A stretch of 64,000 nt of DNA. Source: an uncultured Clostridia bacterium (GTDB lineage: Bacteria; Bacillota; Clostridia; Christensenellales; Borkfalkiaceae). Numbering within the stretch: position 1 is the stretch's first letter; the number at the start of each line of letters is the position of its first letter. The notes beneath the pieces were generated by a model that was not told the DNA's origin, did not search any database, and saw nothing but the letters and a program-made list of their open reading frames with translations. The stretch is from positions 82,962 to 146,961 of the forward strand of contig CALVZS010000001.1 in assembly GCA_944372575.1 (NCBI GenBank), given 5' to 3'. This document shows, piece by piece, positions 16,060 through 24,079 of the stretch. Made by a program: the position numbers and the translations under genes.

Positions 16060-19000
16060 ACGCTTCCCCTCTCCTTTCTTTTTTGATTGACTCTCGCAAG
16101 CATTGTCCGGCATGTGCCGATCTCCTCGGCGCCGAAGATCTTCTCCATGGCCGAGAGCAGCGCCGTTCCCCCGTCCGACAGGACGGGCGCAAGCGCAAGC
16201 AGGCTGCCGAGCAGCTGCGTTGCGACGGCGCGATCGAGCGCATCCGTCTCACTCCCGCCGCAGGCGAGGCAGACGGAGACAAAGCGCTCCATCCTGATCC
16301 ACGCGCGGTTGCCGATGCGCACGGGCGCGCGTTCCGCCAGCCACTCCTCCAGCCGGTCGATGCGTTTCCAGAGCCGCTCCTCCAGCGGATACGCGCTGCG
16401 CACCGCCTCGCAGAGGTTGGCAAACTGATAGTATCCGGGCGTGCGGACGGCCGTCCTGACGGCCGCTTCCCTGCCCGTGCGCACGGAAACGTCGAGGACG
16501 GACGCGATGTCCGTGACCGACGCGGGAAAGGCGGACGGCGCCTGATCGCTCAGCACCGCGATCCAGAGGTTGGGCGGCACCACGAACGCGTTTCCCGCCT
16601 GTCCCTGCAGACGGGCGACGTGCTCCGCCGCACGCGCAAAGATGAGATCGGCCATCACGTCCGGATGCGCATGGCGGCAGAGCAGAACGAACATCGCGCC
16701 CGGCTCCCGCCCCGCGTCGATGACCGCCTGCGCCAGTCCGTCCGTCCGCCCGCGGCGGTAGAGATAGCTGTCGTAGCGGAACTCCTCGTCCACGGTATCG
16801 GCATACGCCTTTGTCCCGAAATATTCGGAGAGAGCCGCGCAGAGCGCCTGCACCTGTTCCTGCGCCTCCAGAGGGAAAAACAGCACGCGCGAGCAGGCAA
16901 ATGCCGCCAGCAGGCTGCGCAGATCCCCCTCGGCAAGTACAATGCCGCGCTCTGCAAGAAACACCGAGAGCTGACGGCAGATGACCGCAAAGGTAAAATC
17001 CCGGTCAAAATACTTCGGTTCATCGGACAAGGGAAAGGTGCCGCTCTCGGCGCGCTCGGCCGAAAATACGCTGTCAAACACTTCCGGCGCCGTGGTCGCA
17101 GGCAGGACGGGATCGTCAAAGGCGAGCCTGCGCCCCTCGTTTGCGCGCCGCAGCACGGAACGGTGGACGGCATTTTCCGCAATGAGCGCCGCCGCACAGA
17201 CGGCGAGCATTGCAGCAAGGACGATCAGGAGCGTCACATGACTTCCGAGCTCCTGCCCCGTCGCGGCGATCACCGTAAACGCGATGACGAATGCCGCAAG
17301 CACCCCCAAGAGCAGGGCAAGCGCGCCGATGCGCAGCCATCTGCGCCGCTGGGAGGCGCGCGCCCCGCGGGCCGCACTCAGGCGGTACGTCTGCCCGATA
17401 TTGGACAGATCCCGGAAATATGCGCCCGCATCGCGCGTGTCCGAGGCGGGCCGATCGCCTGCAACGGCACGCACGCCCTGCAGGCGGATGTCCGTCACGG
17501 ACGCCCCGATGCAGATCTTGTACCGCCCCTCCGCCACGCTCTCGCCGTGCGTTGCCTCATCATACGTCGCAAGCGCCCCGCGCGGAAGCGGGATGGTCAC
17601 CTCGCGCGCCTCTCCGGGCGCGAGCGTTACGCGTGCATACCCCTTGAGCTCCTTCTTCGGCATGGGGAATCCGGGCGCGCCGACATAGAGCTGCGCAACC
17701 TCGCACCCCTCCCGCCTGCCGGCGTTGCGCACGGTGAAACGGACTTCGTCCTCCCCGATGTGCAGTCCGGAATAGACAAATTTTGTATAGGTAAGGCCGT
17801 ATCCGAAGGGATAGCGCACCCGCATCCCCGCCGTATCGTAATAGCGGTAGCCGACAAACGCGCCGACGCGCGTTCTGCCCGCATCGCGGTCGGCGCACAG
17901 CGCCCGGTACCGGGCATCCGCGCCGTCATACCGGCTGCGCGTGAGCCGTCCGCAGGGCGATATGCGCCCCGTAAGGACGTCCCCGAGGGCGGCGGCGCAG
18001 AACTTGCTCTCCAGCGGCGCCGTCAGCACCGCATCGAGCGCGCCGTCCTCCGCCATGTCCGCCGGAAGATCGGCGGGAAAGACGCCGATCATGCGCTTGC
18101 CCGTCCTCTTCAGCACCCGGAGCAGTTCCGTCAGATTGGCGGGCAGGGCGAGCGCACGCACACTTTTATCCGCATCGAAGGTCGGATGCAGGAAAATGAC
18201 GATGACGTCCGCGGCTTTTGCGGCACGCACCGCCTCCTCCGCGGGAATATCGTCCGTCGCCTCCTCGCGGGGATATCCCGCCGCACGCGCAGTGACGGAA
18301 AGACCCGCATCCGCAAGTCCTCCGCACGCATCCCCGATGACGGCAACGCGCGTCCCCTCCTTGAGGGGAAGGACGCCGCTGTTTTTCAAAAGTACGATGC
18401 TCTCACGCGCCGCGCGCAGGCCGAGCGTCTGCCCGTCCGCCGATGCCGCGGACGCCGGCACAATCTTGCTGACGCGGTAAGCAAACCCGAGGACGCGATC
18501 TGCAGCCTCGTCCACTGCCGCGGGCGGAATGGCGATCCCGTCCTCCTCCGCGCCCTGCAGTTCCCGTTCGCTGACACTGCCCGCCTCCCGTTCGCGCACG
18601 AGCTTTTTATCCCGCCCGAGCGCACGGGAGAGCGCGACCCCGTCCCCGCCGATGCACACGTTCCCCCCGAGAAAGGCGTGGTAATCCACATCGGGCGCGA
18701 GGCGGCGCGAAAGGGCAAATACGTCTGTTCCGTAATCGCCGCTGACGATACCCGAAAACAGACGGACGTTGGTCGAAAGATACCCGCCGCACGGACGGTC
18801 GAGCGCGGAGACGATCGCATCGCATGCCTCCCCGCGCGCCGCAAGCGCAAACGGCTTGCAGAACAGGTCGTACACCGCGCGCCTGTCCTCATCCAGATCG
18901 AGATAGGCGACGTCCTCCGCACCGCACGAGAGCTGCGCCAGGGCGACCGCTCCGCCCGCCGCATGGACGGCGCGCGCCATTGCAGCGCCCGCCTCGCCGT

Positions 19001-19328
19001 TGAGCAGGGCGTCCTCGGACAGTCCCCGCGCATAATCATTGGCGGCACACTTCAGATCGGGCGTCACAAAGAGACGGATCCCTTTGCTGCGCGCCTGCGC
19101 GGCAGACAGCTGTGCCGCCTGCGCGATCAGTTCGCCGTCCCAGGCGCACATCATGCTCTCATAGGAGGGAAACCCGTTCTCCGCCGCCAGATCGGACAGC
19201 GCCGCCGTCTGCACGGACGGCACACCGAGCGCGGCGATCTGCGGATCGGAGAGCGCCGAAAGGTCGGTGACCAGCGCCGTCTTCTTTTCGTCGCTCAGTT
19301 TTTCAAGAATGTTCCTGTATTTCAACAT
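16056..19328 (-). CDS. GH3-like domain fused via two membrane helices to a degenerate McrB-like AAA domain
   Basis: About 1090 residues. The first 560 resemble glycoside hydrolase family 3 in a shortened form: SGDYGTDV (Asp near residue 196) lies where GH3 enzymes carry the nucleophile in SDW, and the C-terminal GH3 half has RESIVLLKNSGVLPL and RYPFGYGLTYTKF, followed by a fibronectin-like GH3 module to about 650. Two hydrophobic helices follow (about 664-688 and 698-720). Residues 770-1085 align end to end with the neighbouring ATPases, for example LACGGSETDALD against VACGGEELDALD, but GISGTGKT is replaced by PLEAQEQV, so ATP binding is lost. With no signal peptide and two helices, both ends should be cytoplasmic. 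ATG 19328 has GAGAGGGA upstream. Confidence 0.78.
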   Translation of the reverse strand: MLKYRNILEKLSDEKKTALVTDLSALSDPQIAALGVPSVQTAALSDLAAENGFPSYESMMCAWDGELIAQAAQLSAAQARSKGIRLFVTPDLKCAANDYARGLSEDALLNGEAGAAMARAVHAAGGAVALAQLSCGAEDVAYLDLDEDRRAVYDLFCKPFALAARGEACDAIVSALDRPCGGYLSTNVRLFSGIVSGDYGTDVFALSRRLAPDVDYHAFLGGNVCIGGDGVALSRALGRDKKLVREREAGSVSERELQGAEEDGIAIPPAAVDEAADRVLGFAYRVSKIVPASAASADGQTLGLRAARESIVLLKNSGVLPLKEGTRVAVIGDACGGLADAGLSVTARAAGYPREEATDDIPAEEAVRAAKAADVIVIFLHPTFDADKSVRALALPANLTELLRVLKRTGKRMIGVFPADLPADMAEDGALDAVLTAPLESKFCAAALGDVLTGRISPCGRLTRSRYDGADARYRALCADRDAGRTRVGAFVGYRYYDTAGMRVRYPFGYGLTYTKFVYSGLHIGEDEVRFTVRNAGRREGCEVAQLYVGAPGFPMPKKELKGYARVTLAPGEAREVTIPLPRGALATYDEATHGESVAEGRYKICIGASVTDIRLQGVRAVAGDRPASDTRDAGAYFRDLSNIGQTYRLSAARGARASQRRRWLRIGALALLLGVLAAFVIAFTVIAATGQELGSHVTLLIVLAAMLAVCAAALIAENAVHRSVLRRANEGRRLAFDDPVLPATTAPEVFDSVFSAERAESGTFPLSDEPKYFDRDFTFAVICRQLSVFLAERGIVLAEGDLRSLLAAFACSRVLFFPLEAQEQVQALCAALSEYFGTKAYADTVDEEFRYDSYLYRRGRTDGLAQAVIDAGREPGAMFVLLCRHAHPDVMADLIFARAAEHVARLQGQAGNAFVVPPNLWIAVLSDQAPSAFPASVTDIASVLDVSVRTGREAAVRTAVRTPGYYQFANLCEAVRSAYPLEERLWKRIDRLEEWLAERAPVRIGNRAWIRMERFVSVCLACGGSETDALDRAVATQLLGSLLALAPVLSDGGTALLSAMEKIFGAEEIGTCRTMLARVNQKRKERGSV

Positions 19329-19881
19329 ATTCCCTCTCTGTCTGCAAATACTGCGCGCCGCCCCGCGCAATAACGCCGGGCAGAACGGCGGCAAGCACGG
19401 CCGCTGCCAGCGCAACGATCGCAAGAACGATGATCGCGGCCGCCCGTCTGTGTGAACGGGACACGCTCCCGCCCTTTCCCCGGAAAAATCCCGCAGCCCG
19501 TCTGCGCGCAGGCGCCGGCTGCATCAGGATGCGCTTCCCGTCTGCGGAGAGCGTATACGCATGCCCGTCCGAATACACGGCGACAACGCGCACCTCGACC
19601 GCCTTCCAGACGGCGGGGAGCGCAAGATCGGGCAGGAGAAATTCCTCGCCCGGCGGGCCGAAGATGCGCATGACGTCAAACTCGCGCTCCTCGCGCCCCT
19701 TACGTTCCACGTCCGTGCGCACGACGCGCAGCCGGACTCCCGTCACCGGGAAGGGCATATCGTTGCGCAGGCGCAGCGCCAGACGGTTCATATTCTGACC
19801 GTTCAGGACGAGGGACTGATGCACGGTGACGAAAAAACCGCCCTCGTATTCCCGTTCGGACAAGATCTCAGGCATTGCCAT
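19303..19881 (-). CDS. Small membrane protein of the AAA/GH3 operon
   Basis: A 192-residue protein of unknown family. An N-terminal beta-rich soluble domain (about residues 1-120, with VTGVRLRVVRTDVERKG and VEVRVVAVYSDG) is followed by a basic segment and one strongly hydrophobic helix (about 150-178), leaving a short C-terminal tail. ATG 19881 is chosen over the in-frame upstream methionine at 19986 because GGAGGAGGGG precedes it and it overlaps the upstream stop by 14 nt, the usual spacing in this operon. Its 3' end overlaps the GH3-AAA fusion gene by 26 nt. Function unknown. Confidence 0.7.
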   Translation of the reverse strand: MAMPEILSEREYEGGFFVTVHQSLVLNGQNMNRLALRLRNDMPFPVTGVRLRVVRTDVERKGREEREFDVMRIFGPPGEEFLLPDLALPAVWKAVEVRVVAVYSDGHAYTLSADGKRILMQPAPARRRAAGFFRGKGGSVSRSHRRAAAIIVLAIVALAAAVLAAVLPGVIARGGAQYLQTEREYVEIQEHS

Positions 19882-20797
19882 CGGCGCCCCTCCTCCCCCT
19901 GTCGCGCTTCCGGGCGCGCGGAGCATGGCCCGCGCGCGGCCGAAGCAGCAGAACGGGCGCGCTCCATGCAACCGCGTGCAGCGCATTTATCAGCGTGCAC
20001 TTCGCTTTTTCCAAGGCATATGCGACCGCCCCTCCCGCCCGCCGCAGCGGCTTCCATACGGGACGGACGATGCCGGGACGCAGGCGGCGCCGAAGCAGCC
20101 GGACTGCAAAAACGGCGGCTGCGACGGCAAGCGGGATCAGCACGATGCCCGCTGCGACGAGAAGCAGCAGTCCCCCCGTCTCATTCCATCCGGCAAACGC
20201 AAGAGGGGGAAACAAGCCCGCCGTAAAGGAGAGCGTGAACCAGATGAGCGCATCGGCGGCAAGGGCGATGCTGAAAAGAAAGAGCGTCAGCCAGGCAAAA
20301 AAGGGCAGGACGCGCACGGGCGCATGAAAGCGCTCCGCGCCTGCACGATGCAGCTGCACCGAAAGATAGTCCGTCCGCCGCGGCAGATCGGTCACGGCGG
20401 TGAAGCGCTTGCCTTCCACCCGCTCCCGCACGCGGATGACGTCCACGCACCGCCCGCGGCGGTCAAAGGCGATCAGGCTGTAGTTCGCATCCGAGATCGG
20501 ATACGCCCATTCGCCGAGAAAATACTTTTTTTCCGATGAGTTGAACTGATAGACCTGATACTGCCGCAGGCAGCGCTGCATGGGGACGGCGGGCGTGTAC
20601 AGAACGGAGATCCCCTTTTCCAGGTTGCACCTGGCAATGCCACGGTCACGCACGGGGAGGGAATATGCGCGCAGACAATGCAAAAGACGGATCGGCACCG
20701 TGACGGCAAACGCCATCGTCAGACCGATCCCCACAATCAACCATATGACCGAAAATACCAACCAAAGCACCTTGCGCCCCCTCTCTTCCGCCCGCAT
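19868..20797 (-). CDS. Multi-helix membrane protein, first gene of the AAA/GH3 operon
   Basis: A 309-residue protein with a membrane helix at about 11-33, a predicted extracytoplasmic or soluble domain of about 125 residues (contains FNSSEKKYFLGEWAYP and a later RRTDYLSVQLH), two to three further hydrophobic helices (about 165-240) and a long Arg-rich C-terminal tail of about 60 residues. No family was recognised. The ATG at 20797 lacks a good Shine-Dalgarno, while the promoter lies about 50 nt upstream. As first gene of the operon it may be a membrane sensor or scaffold for the AAA proteins; that is inference from position only. Confidence 0.65.
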   Translation of the reverse strand: MRAEERGRKVLWLVFSVIWLIVGIGLTMAFAVTVPIRLLHCLRAYSLPVRDRGIARCNLEKGISVLYTPAVPMQRCLRQYQVYQFNSSEKKYFLGEWAYPISDANYSLIAFDRRGRCVDVIRVRERVEGKRFTAVTDLPRRTDYLSVQLHRAGAERFHAPVRVLPFFAWLTLFLFSIALAADALIWFTLSFTAGLFPPLAFAGWNETGGLLLLVAAGIVLIPLAVAAAVFAVRLLRRRLRPGIVRPVWKPLRRAGGAVAYALEKAKCTLINALHAVAWSAPVLLLRPRAGHAPRARKRDRGRRGADGNA

Positions 20798-20845
20798 TCC
20801 AACGCATATTCATGCAATTTCTTGATAAAATCTGCTGTCAGATTC

Positions 20846-20874
20846 ATTATATCATAGGAGAGCGGAAAAAGCAA
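20846..20874 (-). promoter_or_regulatory. Promoter of the eight-gene AAA/GH3/transglutaminase operon
   Basis: TTGCTT at 20869-20874, 17-nt spacer and TGATATAAT (extended -10; hexamer 20846-20851) on the minus strand. It is the only promoter-like site seen upstream of the eight closely spaced genes. Confidence 0.75.
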
Positions 20875-21012
20875 TGCTTCCGGCACCGATTTTCGGGCGT
20901 TTTCCCGTATGGTGACATGCTCCCATGCGCATACGATGGCGTGTTTTTATGGACAACAGCATAAAAAGTCTTTTATATCAGCAAATCAACCGTGCTTACA
21001 CATTTCCTTTCA

Positions 21013-21651
21013 TTATATGGACATTACCTTGATTTCACATCTCACGCCGGCATAATCGATCGTTACCTCTCCGGGTTTAAGGCCCTCTATCATTACTGTG
21101 AAATAATTCCCGGCATCCGTTTCAAGCCTTACGACTGTCTCGTCAGATACCTGCCAAACGGAGGGAATTATGCCGGTCACGTCGCTCTTGTCGCCTTCCA
21201 CCATTTGTATTTGCGGCATCCTTGACAGAAGTTTCACCGACAGCAATGGTATCTTTTTCTTTTTCGATACAACGTGTATCGACTGTTTCAAACCATAAAT
21301 CCCGACAGGCCCGGACATGATTGATACGTTCATCCTCTCTCAAAACACGATAAAGTCCTGTTTTTCCGCAAGTTTATCCTCCTCTAGCACAAAAAGCAAC
21401 CCCAGAGGCGTCCATTCATTTACGTTTTTTTCCGTAACATAAACTTTTTGAAACTGCAATGATGCAAATGCACTCTCAACGTCTTTCAATACATCATTCT
21501 CAAAACCGGCTTTTACATAGGCATAAACGGCATTATCGTTCGTCCACACCAAATCATCTTGTTCCCGATTATTGCCGCAGCCGCTCAGGAACCCCACCAT
21601 GAAAGCAGAAGCCATCATCGCCGCCAAGATACCTGCAAATCTTTTTTTCAC
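21013..21651 (-). pseudogene. Lipoprotein split by one in-frame TGA
   Basis: GTG 21651 (AAGGAGG 6 nt upstream) opens a lipoprotein with signal peptide and lipobox LSGC. The frame stops at TGA 21340-21342, then continues in the same frame with ERMNVSIMSGPVG to 21013, ending in a beta-strand-rich part (VRLETDAGNYFTVMIEG, GEVTIDYAGV) like an Ig-type domain. Joined, the product would be about 212 residues. A CGA-to-TGA or TGG-to-TGA change would explain the stop. The second half could also be translated alone from ATG 21333, but GAGAGG abuts that ATG and the product would have no export signal. Confidence 0.6.
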
Positions 21652-21668
21652 AACCTCCCTCCTTAACC

Positions 21669-22021
21669 TTAAAATTCTGTAACGGTTATGACAACCGCAT
21701 CAGATACCATTTCATGCCATGTTCTGTTTCCCTGACCATCCGCCAAATAAAATGATGCTTTGAATTTTATCTCATGCTGTCCGAAATCAAAATAGCCCCC
21801 CCAAATTATATTTGGAAGAAATGACATCCTCCTGAAAATCTTTTATTATATGGATCCACAAAAAACGCAACGAAACAAATACCTTCATACGTTCCGTTGC
21901 GGCAGATCATAGATTGAAAAATCCTCCCGGTTTCTCTGTTTATTGCAACAAACCCTGATGCGAACTCCTGATTGTTTACAATGCCGTAAAATACCTGTTC
22001 GGATACATAGCTGTACCCATG
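21669..22021 (-). pseudogene. Remnant of a small beta-rich protein gene with frameshifts
   Basis: Three pieces in successive frames read as one protein: VSEQVFYGIVNNQEFASGF through GICFVAFFVDPYNK, then DFQEDVISSKYNLGG, then YFDFGQHEIKFKASFYLADG to the TAA at 21669. Removing one base from the A-run at 21841-21844 and one from the seven-base G/C run at 21796-21802 restores a single frame of about 115 residues. No start codon survives in frame, since TGA lies just before the first piece. It ends 18 nt before the split lipoprotein gene, so both may come from one decayed cassette. Confidence 0.5.
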
Positions 22022-22024
22022 TCA

Positions 22025-22053
22025 ATTATAACACATCGTATTTTGAATGTAAA
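22025..22053 (-). promoter_or_regulatory. Promoter ahead of the decayed lipoprotein cassette
   Basis: TTTACA at 22048-22053, 17-nt spacer, TATAAT at 22025-22030 on the minus strand. It would transcribe the remnant at 21669-22021 and the split lipoprotein gene. Confidence 0.65.
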
Positions 22054-22121
22054 TAACAAAAAATGGATAACTTTTATAATTTCCCCGATAAGATTTTACT
22101 TGACACATGGCGTATCCGGCA

Positions 22122-22150
22122 TAAAAAAAGCGAAACGCGCTGACGCGTTC
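22122..22150 (-). terminator. Terminator-like hairpin without an obvious upstream gene
   Basis: Stem GCGGAACGCG / CGCGTTTCGC (one mismatch), loop TCAG, followed on the minus strand by TTTTTTT. The nearest upstream sequence on that strand is the antisense of lgt, so its source transcript is unclear. Confidence 0.5.
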
Positions 22151-22227
22151 CGCAGCCCGTAAAATTGTATCACAACGGCATAGCTATGCCGGCGCCGTCG
22201 GGGCGATCGTAATTTTCCCGCGTCTCC

Positions 22228-22256
22228 TTGACAATCGCGATGACCCGTGATATACT
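22228..22256 (+). promoter_or_regulatory. Promoter of lgt
   Basis: TTGACA at 22228-22233, 17-nt spacer, TATACT at 22251-22256; lgt starts 28 nt downstream. A 16-nt perfect palindrome (22176-22191) lies just upstream. Confidence 0.85.
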
Positions 22257-22283
22257 TGATTCAGTTTTTTACGCAGGTATTCT

Positions 22284-23060
22284 ATGTTTCCGGACGTCAC
22301 ATTTTTAGGCCTTGAACTCTATGACTGGTGCATCATCGTGGGAGTCGTGCTGGCGCTGATCGTCGCGCGCGTCTATTCCGATCTTCTGAAAATTCCCGCA
22401 AAACTGCAAAATCTGATCTACGTCACGGCGATTTTCTCCATCGCCGGGGGGCTGGGCGGCGCCATGCTCTTTCAATCCGTCTACAACTGGATCGAATCGG
22501 GCGTATTTGAATGGCGCGGCATGACGTTTTACGGCGGACTCATCTGCGGCGCAATCATCTTTCTCGCGGGCTACTTTCTCGTCGGAAAAAAGCTCTGCGG
22601 CGATTTGCCGAAGGAGTACTTTGGCAAAGTTTCGGGCATGGCGGCCTGTGCGATCGCCATTGCACACTGCGTCGGGCGCATCGGCTGCCTGTTCGCAGGC
22701 TGCTGCTACGGCCGTCCCACCGACGCCTGGTACGGCATCTATCTCCCCGCCGTGGGAGAGCGCGTTATCCCGACACAGCTGTTTGAGAGCATCTTTTTAT
22801 TCTGTCTCTTCCTCATCCTGACATTCCTGCTCTTCAAGACGAAGATTTCCCCTCTGGGCGTATACCTCTGTGCCTATGCCGTATTCCGCTTCTGCATCGA
22901 ATTCGTGCGCGGCGATGACCGCGGTCAGCTCATAAGCGCACTCTCTCCTTCGCAGTTCTGGTCGATCCTGCACCTTCTGGCGGGGATATGCGTCATTGCC
23001 CTGCCCTATCTCATCCGCCACCTCCGGTCGCGAAAAAGCAAGCAGGATCCCTCCCCGTGA
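22284..23060 (+). CDS. lgt: Prolipoprotein diacylglyceryl transferase
   Basis: A 258-residue polytopic membrane enzyme that transfers diacylglycerol from phosphatidylglycerol to the lipobox cysteine of prolipoproteins. Visible signature parts are MTFYGGLICG, the Lgt signature HCVGRIGCLFAGCCYG with its essential arginine, PTQLFES, and RFCIEFVRGDDRG. About seven hydrophobic helices, normal length for the family. It stands alone between a strong promoter and a bidirectional terminator. Confidence 0.95.
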   Translation: MFPDVTFLGLELYDWCIIVGVVLALIVARVYSDLLKIPAKLQNLIYVTAIFSIAGGLGGAMLFQSVYNWIESGVFEWRGMTFYGGLICGAIIFLAGYFLVGKKLCGDLPKEYFGKVSGMAACAIAIAHCVGRIGCLFAGCCYGRPTDAWYGIYLPAVGERVIPTQLFESIFLFCLFLILTFLLFKTKISPLGVYLCAYAVFRFCIEFVRGDDRGQLISALSPSQFWSILHLLAGICVIALPYLIRHLRSRKSKQDPSP

Positions 23061-23102
23061 CCGTGTAGTCTGCTCCGGTTTCACCGAATTCTTTGTAAAA
23101 TT

Positions 23103-23140
23103 GGCCCGGGCGGCGCATCTTTTGATGCGTCGCCCGGGCC
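23103..23140. terminator. Bidirectional terminator between lgt and the CPBP gene
   Basis: A very long GC-rich stem (GGCCCGGGCG... pairing with ...CGCCCGGGCC, one G-T wobble pair) between two convergent genes. Confidence 0.75.
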
Positions 23141-23178
23141 GTTTCAGTTTATAACATGCCGCTCTTGCGAAGATGCAT

Positions 23179-24036
23179 TCACACGATCGCGCCGCGCAGC
23201 ACAAACCGCTGCTGCGGCGTGAGGCGGAACAGATCCGCGGCACGCCGCGGGCCCTCCCGCAGGAGCAGACGCACATAAAACATGACTGCAAAGACCGCCA
23301 GTGCGGCCGTTAGGAGGACGGTGGGCAGATTCCAGATTTCCGCAAATGCGCCCTCGCCGAGCGTGGGAACGAGCGTGCCGCCGAAATTATAGACAGCATG
23401 GAGCAGGATACACGCCGCCAGGCTGCCCGTGTGCAGATATACGATCGCCAGCATCCCGCCGATCAGGAAGGAATACCCCACCTGAAGCGCCACCGCGCCC
23501 GCTCCCGCACCGGAAAAGAGATTGAGCAGGTGCGTCAGGCCGAACAGGGCGGAGGACAACAGGACGGCGGAAAACCTTGCGCGCCGCCCCGTTCCGAAGT
23601 GCTGCAGCATGAGCGGGAACAAAGCGGCACGGAAGGCCGTCTCCTCAAATGCCGCAACCGCGATGCACTGCAGCGCGAACAGAGCAATGGCAAATCCCCC
23701 GGCGTTCACACGCGCCGTTCCGGATATGAGCGCAATAACGGGCGCATTGTTGAGCGCGACGAGCAGGGCGGGCAACACTGCAAAGACGGAACGCAATCCG
23801 CAGTTCCGGCGCGGGGCATCGAAGAGTCCGAGCTGAACACAGAAGAAGAACATCACGGCAGCCGAAACCGCGCGGCAGAGCGCCATACCCGCCATGGATG
23901 CAGTGCGCGCATCGTCCGAAAACAGCCGTCCGATCTGTTCGCAGGGCAGTCCCGTCAGTCCGACGGCAAAGAGATAGACGATGAGCGCCGCGCCGAGCGG
24001 ATCTTTCCGCAAAAAAAGCAAAACTCTCATGTCCAT
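23179..24036 (-). CDS. CPBP-family intramembrane metalloprotease
   Basis: A 285-residue protein with about eight hydrophobic helices. The CPBP (Abi, Rce1-like) motifs are present: AFEETAFR (EExxxR), FGLTHLLNL and LLHAVYNF, which supply the metal ligands inside the membrane. ATG 24036 is chosen because GGGAG precedes it and the longer frame upstream overlaps the oxidoreductase gene out of frame. Members process prenylated proteins or peptides and often give immunity to bacteriocins; no bacteriocin gene is seen nearby, so the substrate is unknown. Confidence 0.87.
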   Translation of the reverse strand: MDMRVLLFLRKDPLGAALIVYLFAVGLTGLPCEQIGRLFSDDARTASMAGMALCRAVSAAVMFFFCVQLGLFDAPRRNCGLRSVFAVLPALLVALNNAPVIALISGTARVNAGGFAIALFALQCIAVAAFEETAFRAALFPLMLQHFGTGRRARFSAVLLSSALFGLTHLLNLFSGAGAGAVALQVGYSFLIGGMLAIVYLHTGSLAACILLHAVYNFGGTLVPTLGEGAFAEIWNLPTVLLTAALAVFAVMFYVRLLLREGPRRAADLFRLTPQQRFVLRGAIV

Positions 24037-24079
24037 ATACTCCCGCAATGCCGCACCGAAACAGCTCCTTTCATCGTTT

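Noticed and set aside
16053..19373. Plus-strand open frame of 1106 codons opposite the GH3-AAA gene
   Set aside because: Rich in His, Arg and Ala with no family pattern; it is the GC-driven mirror of a well-supported minus-strand gene.
20992..21225. Plus-strand 77-codon open frame
   Set aside because: Lies opposite the second half of the split lipoprotein, has no ribosome site and no recognisable features.
22018..22030. Leaderless start at ATG 22020
   Set aside because: The -10 box is only 4 nt from this ATG and the frame ends after 14 codons.
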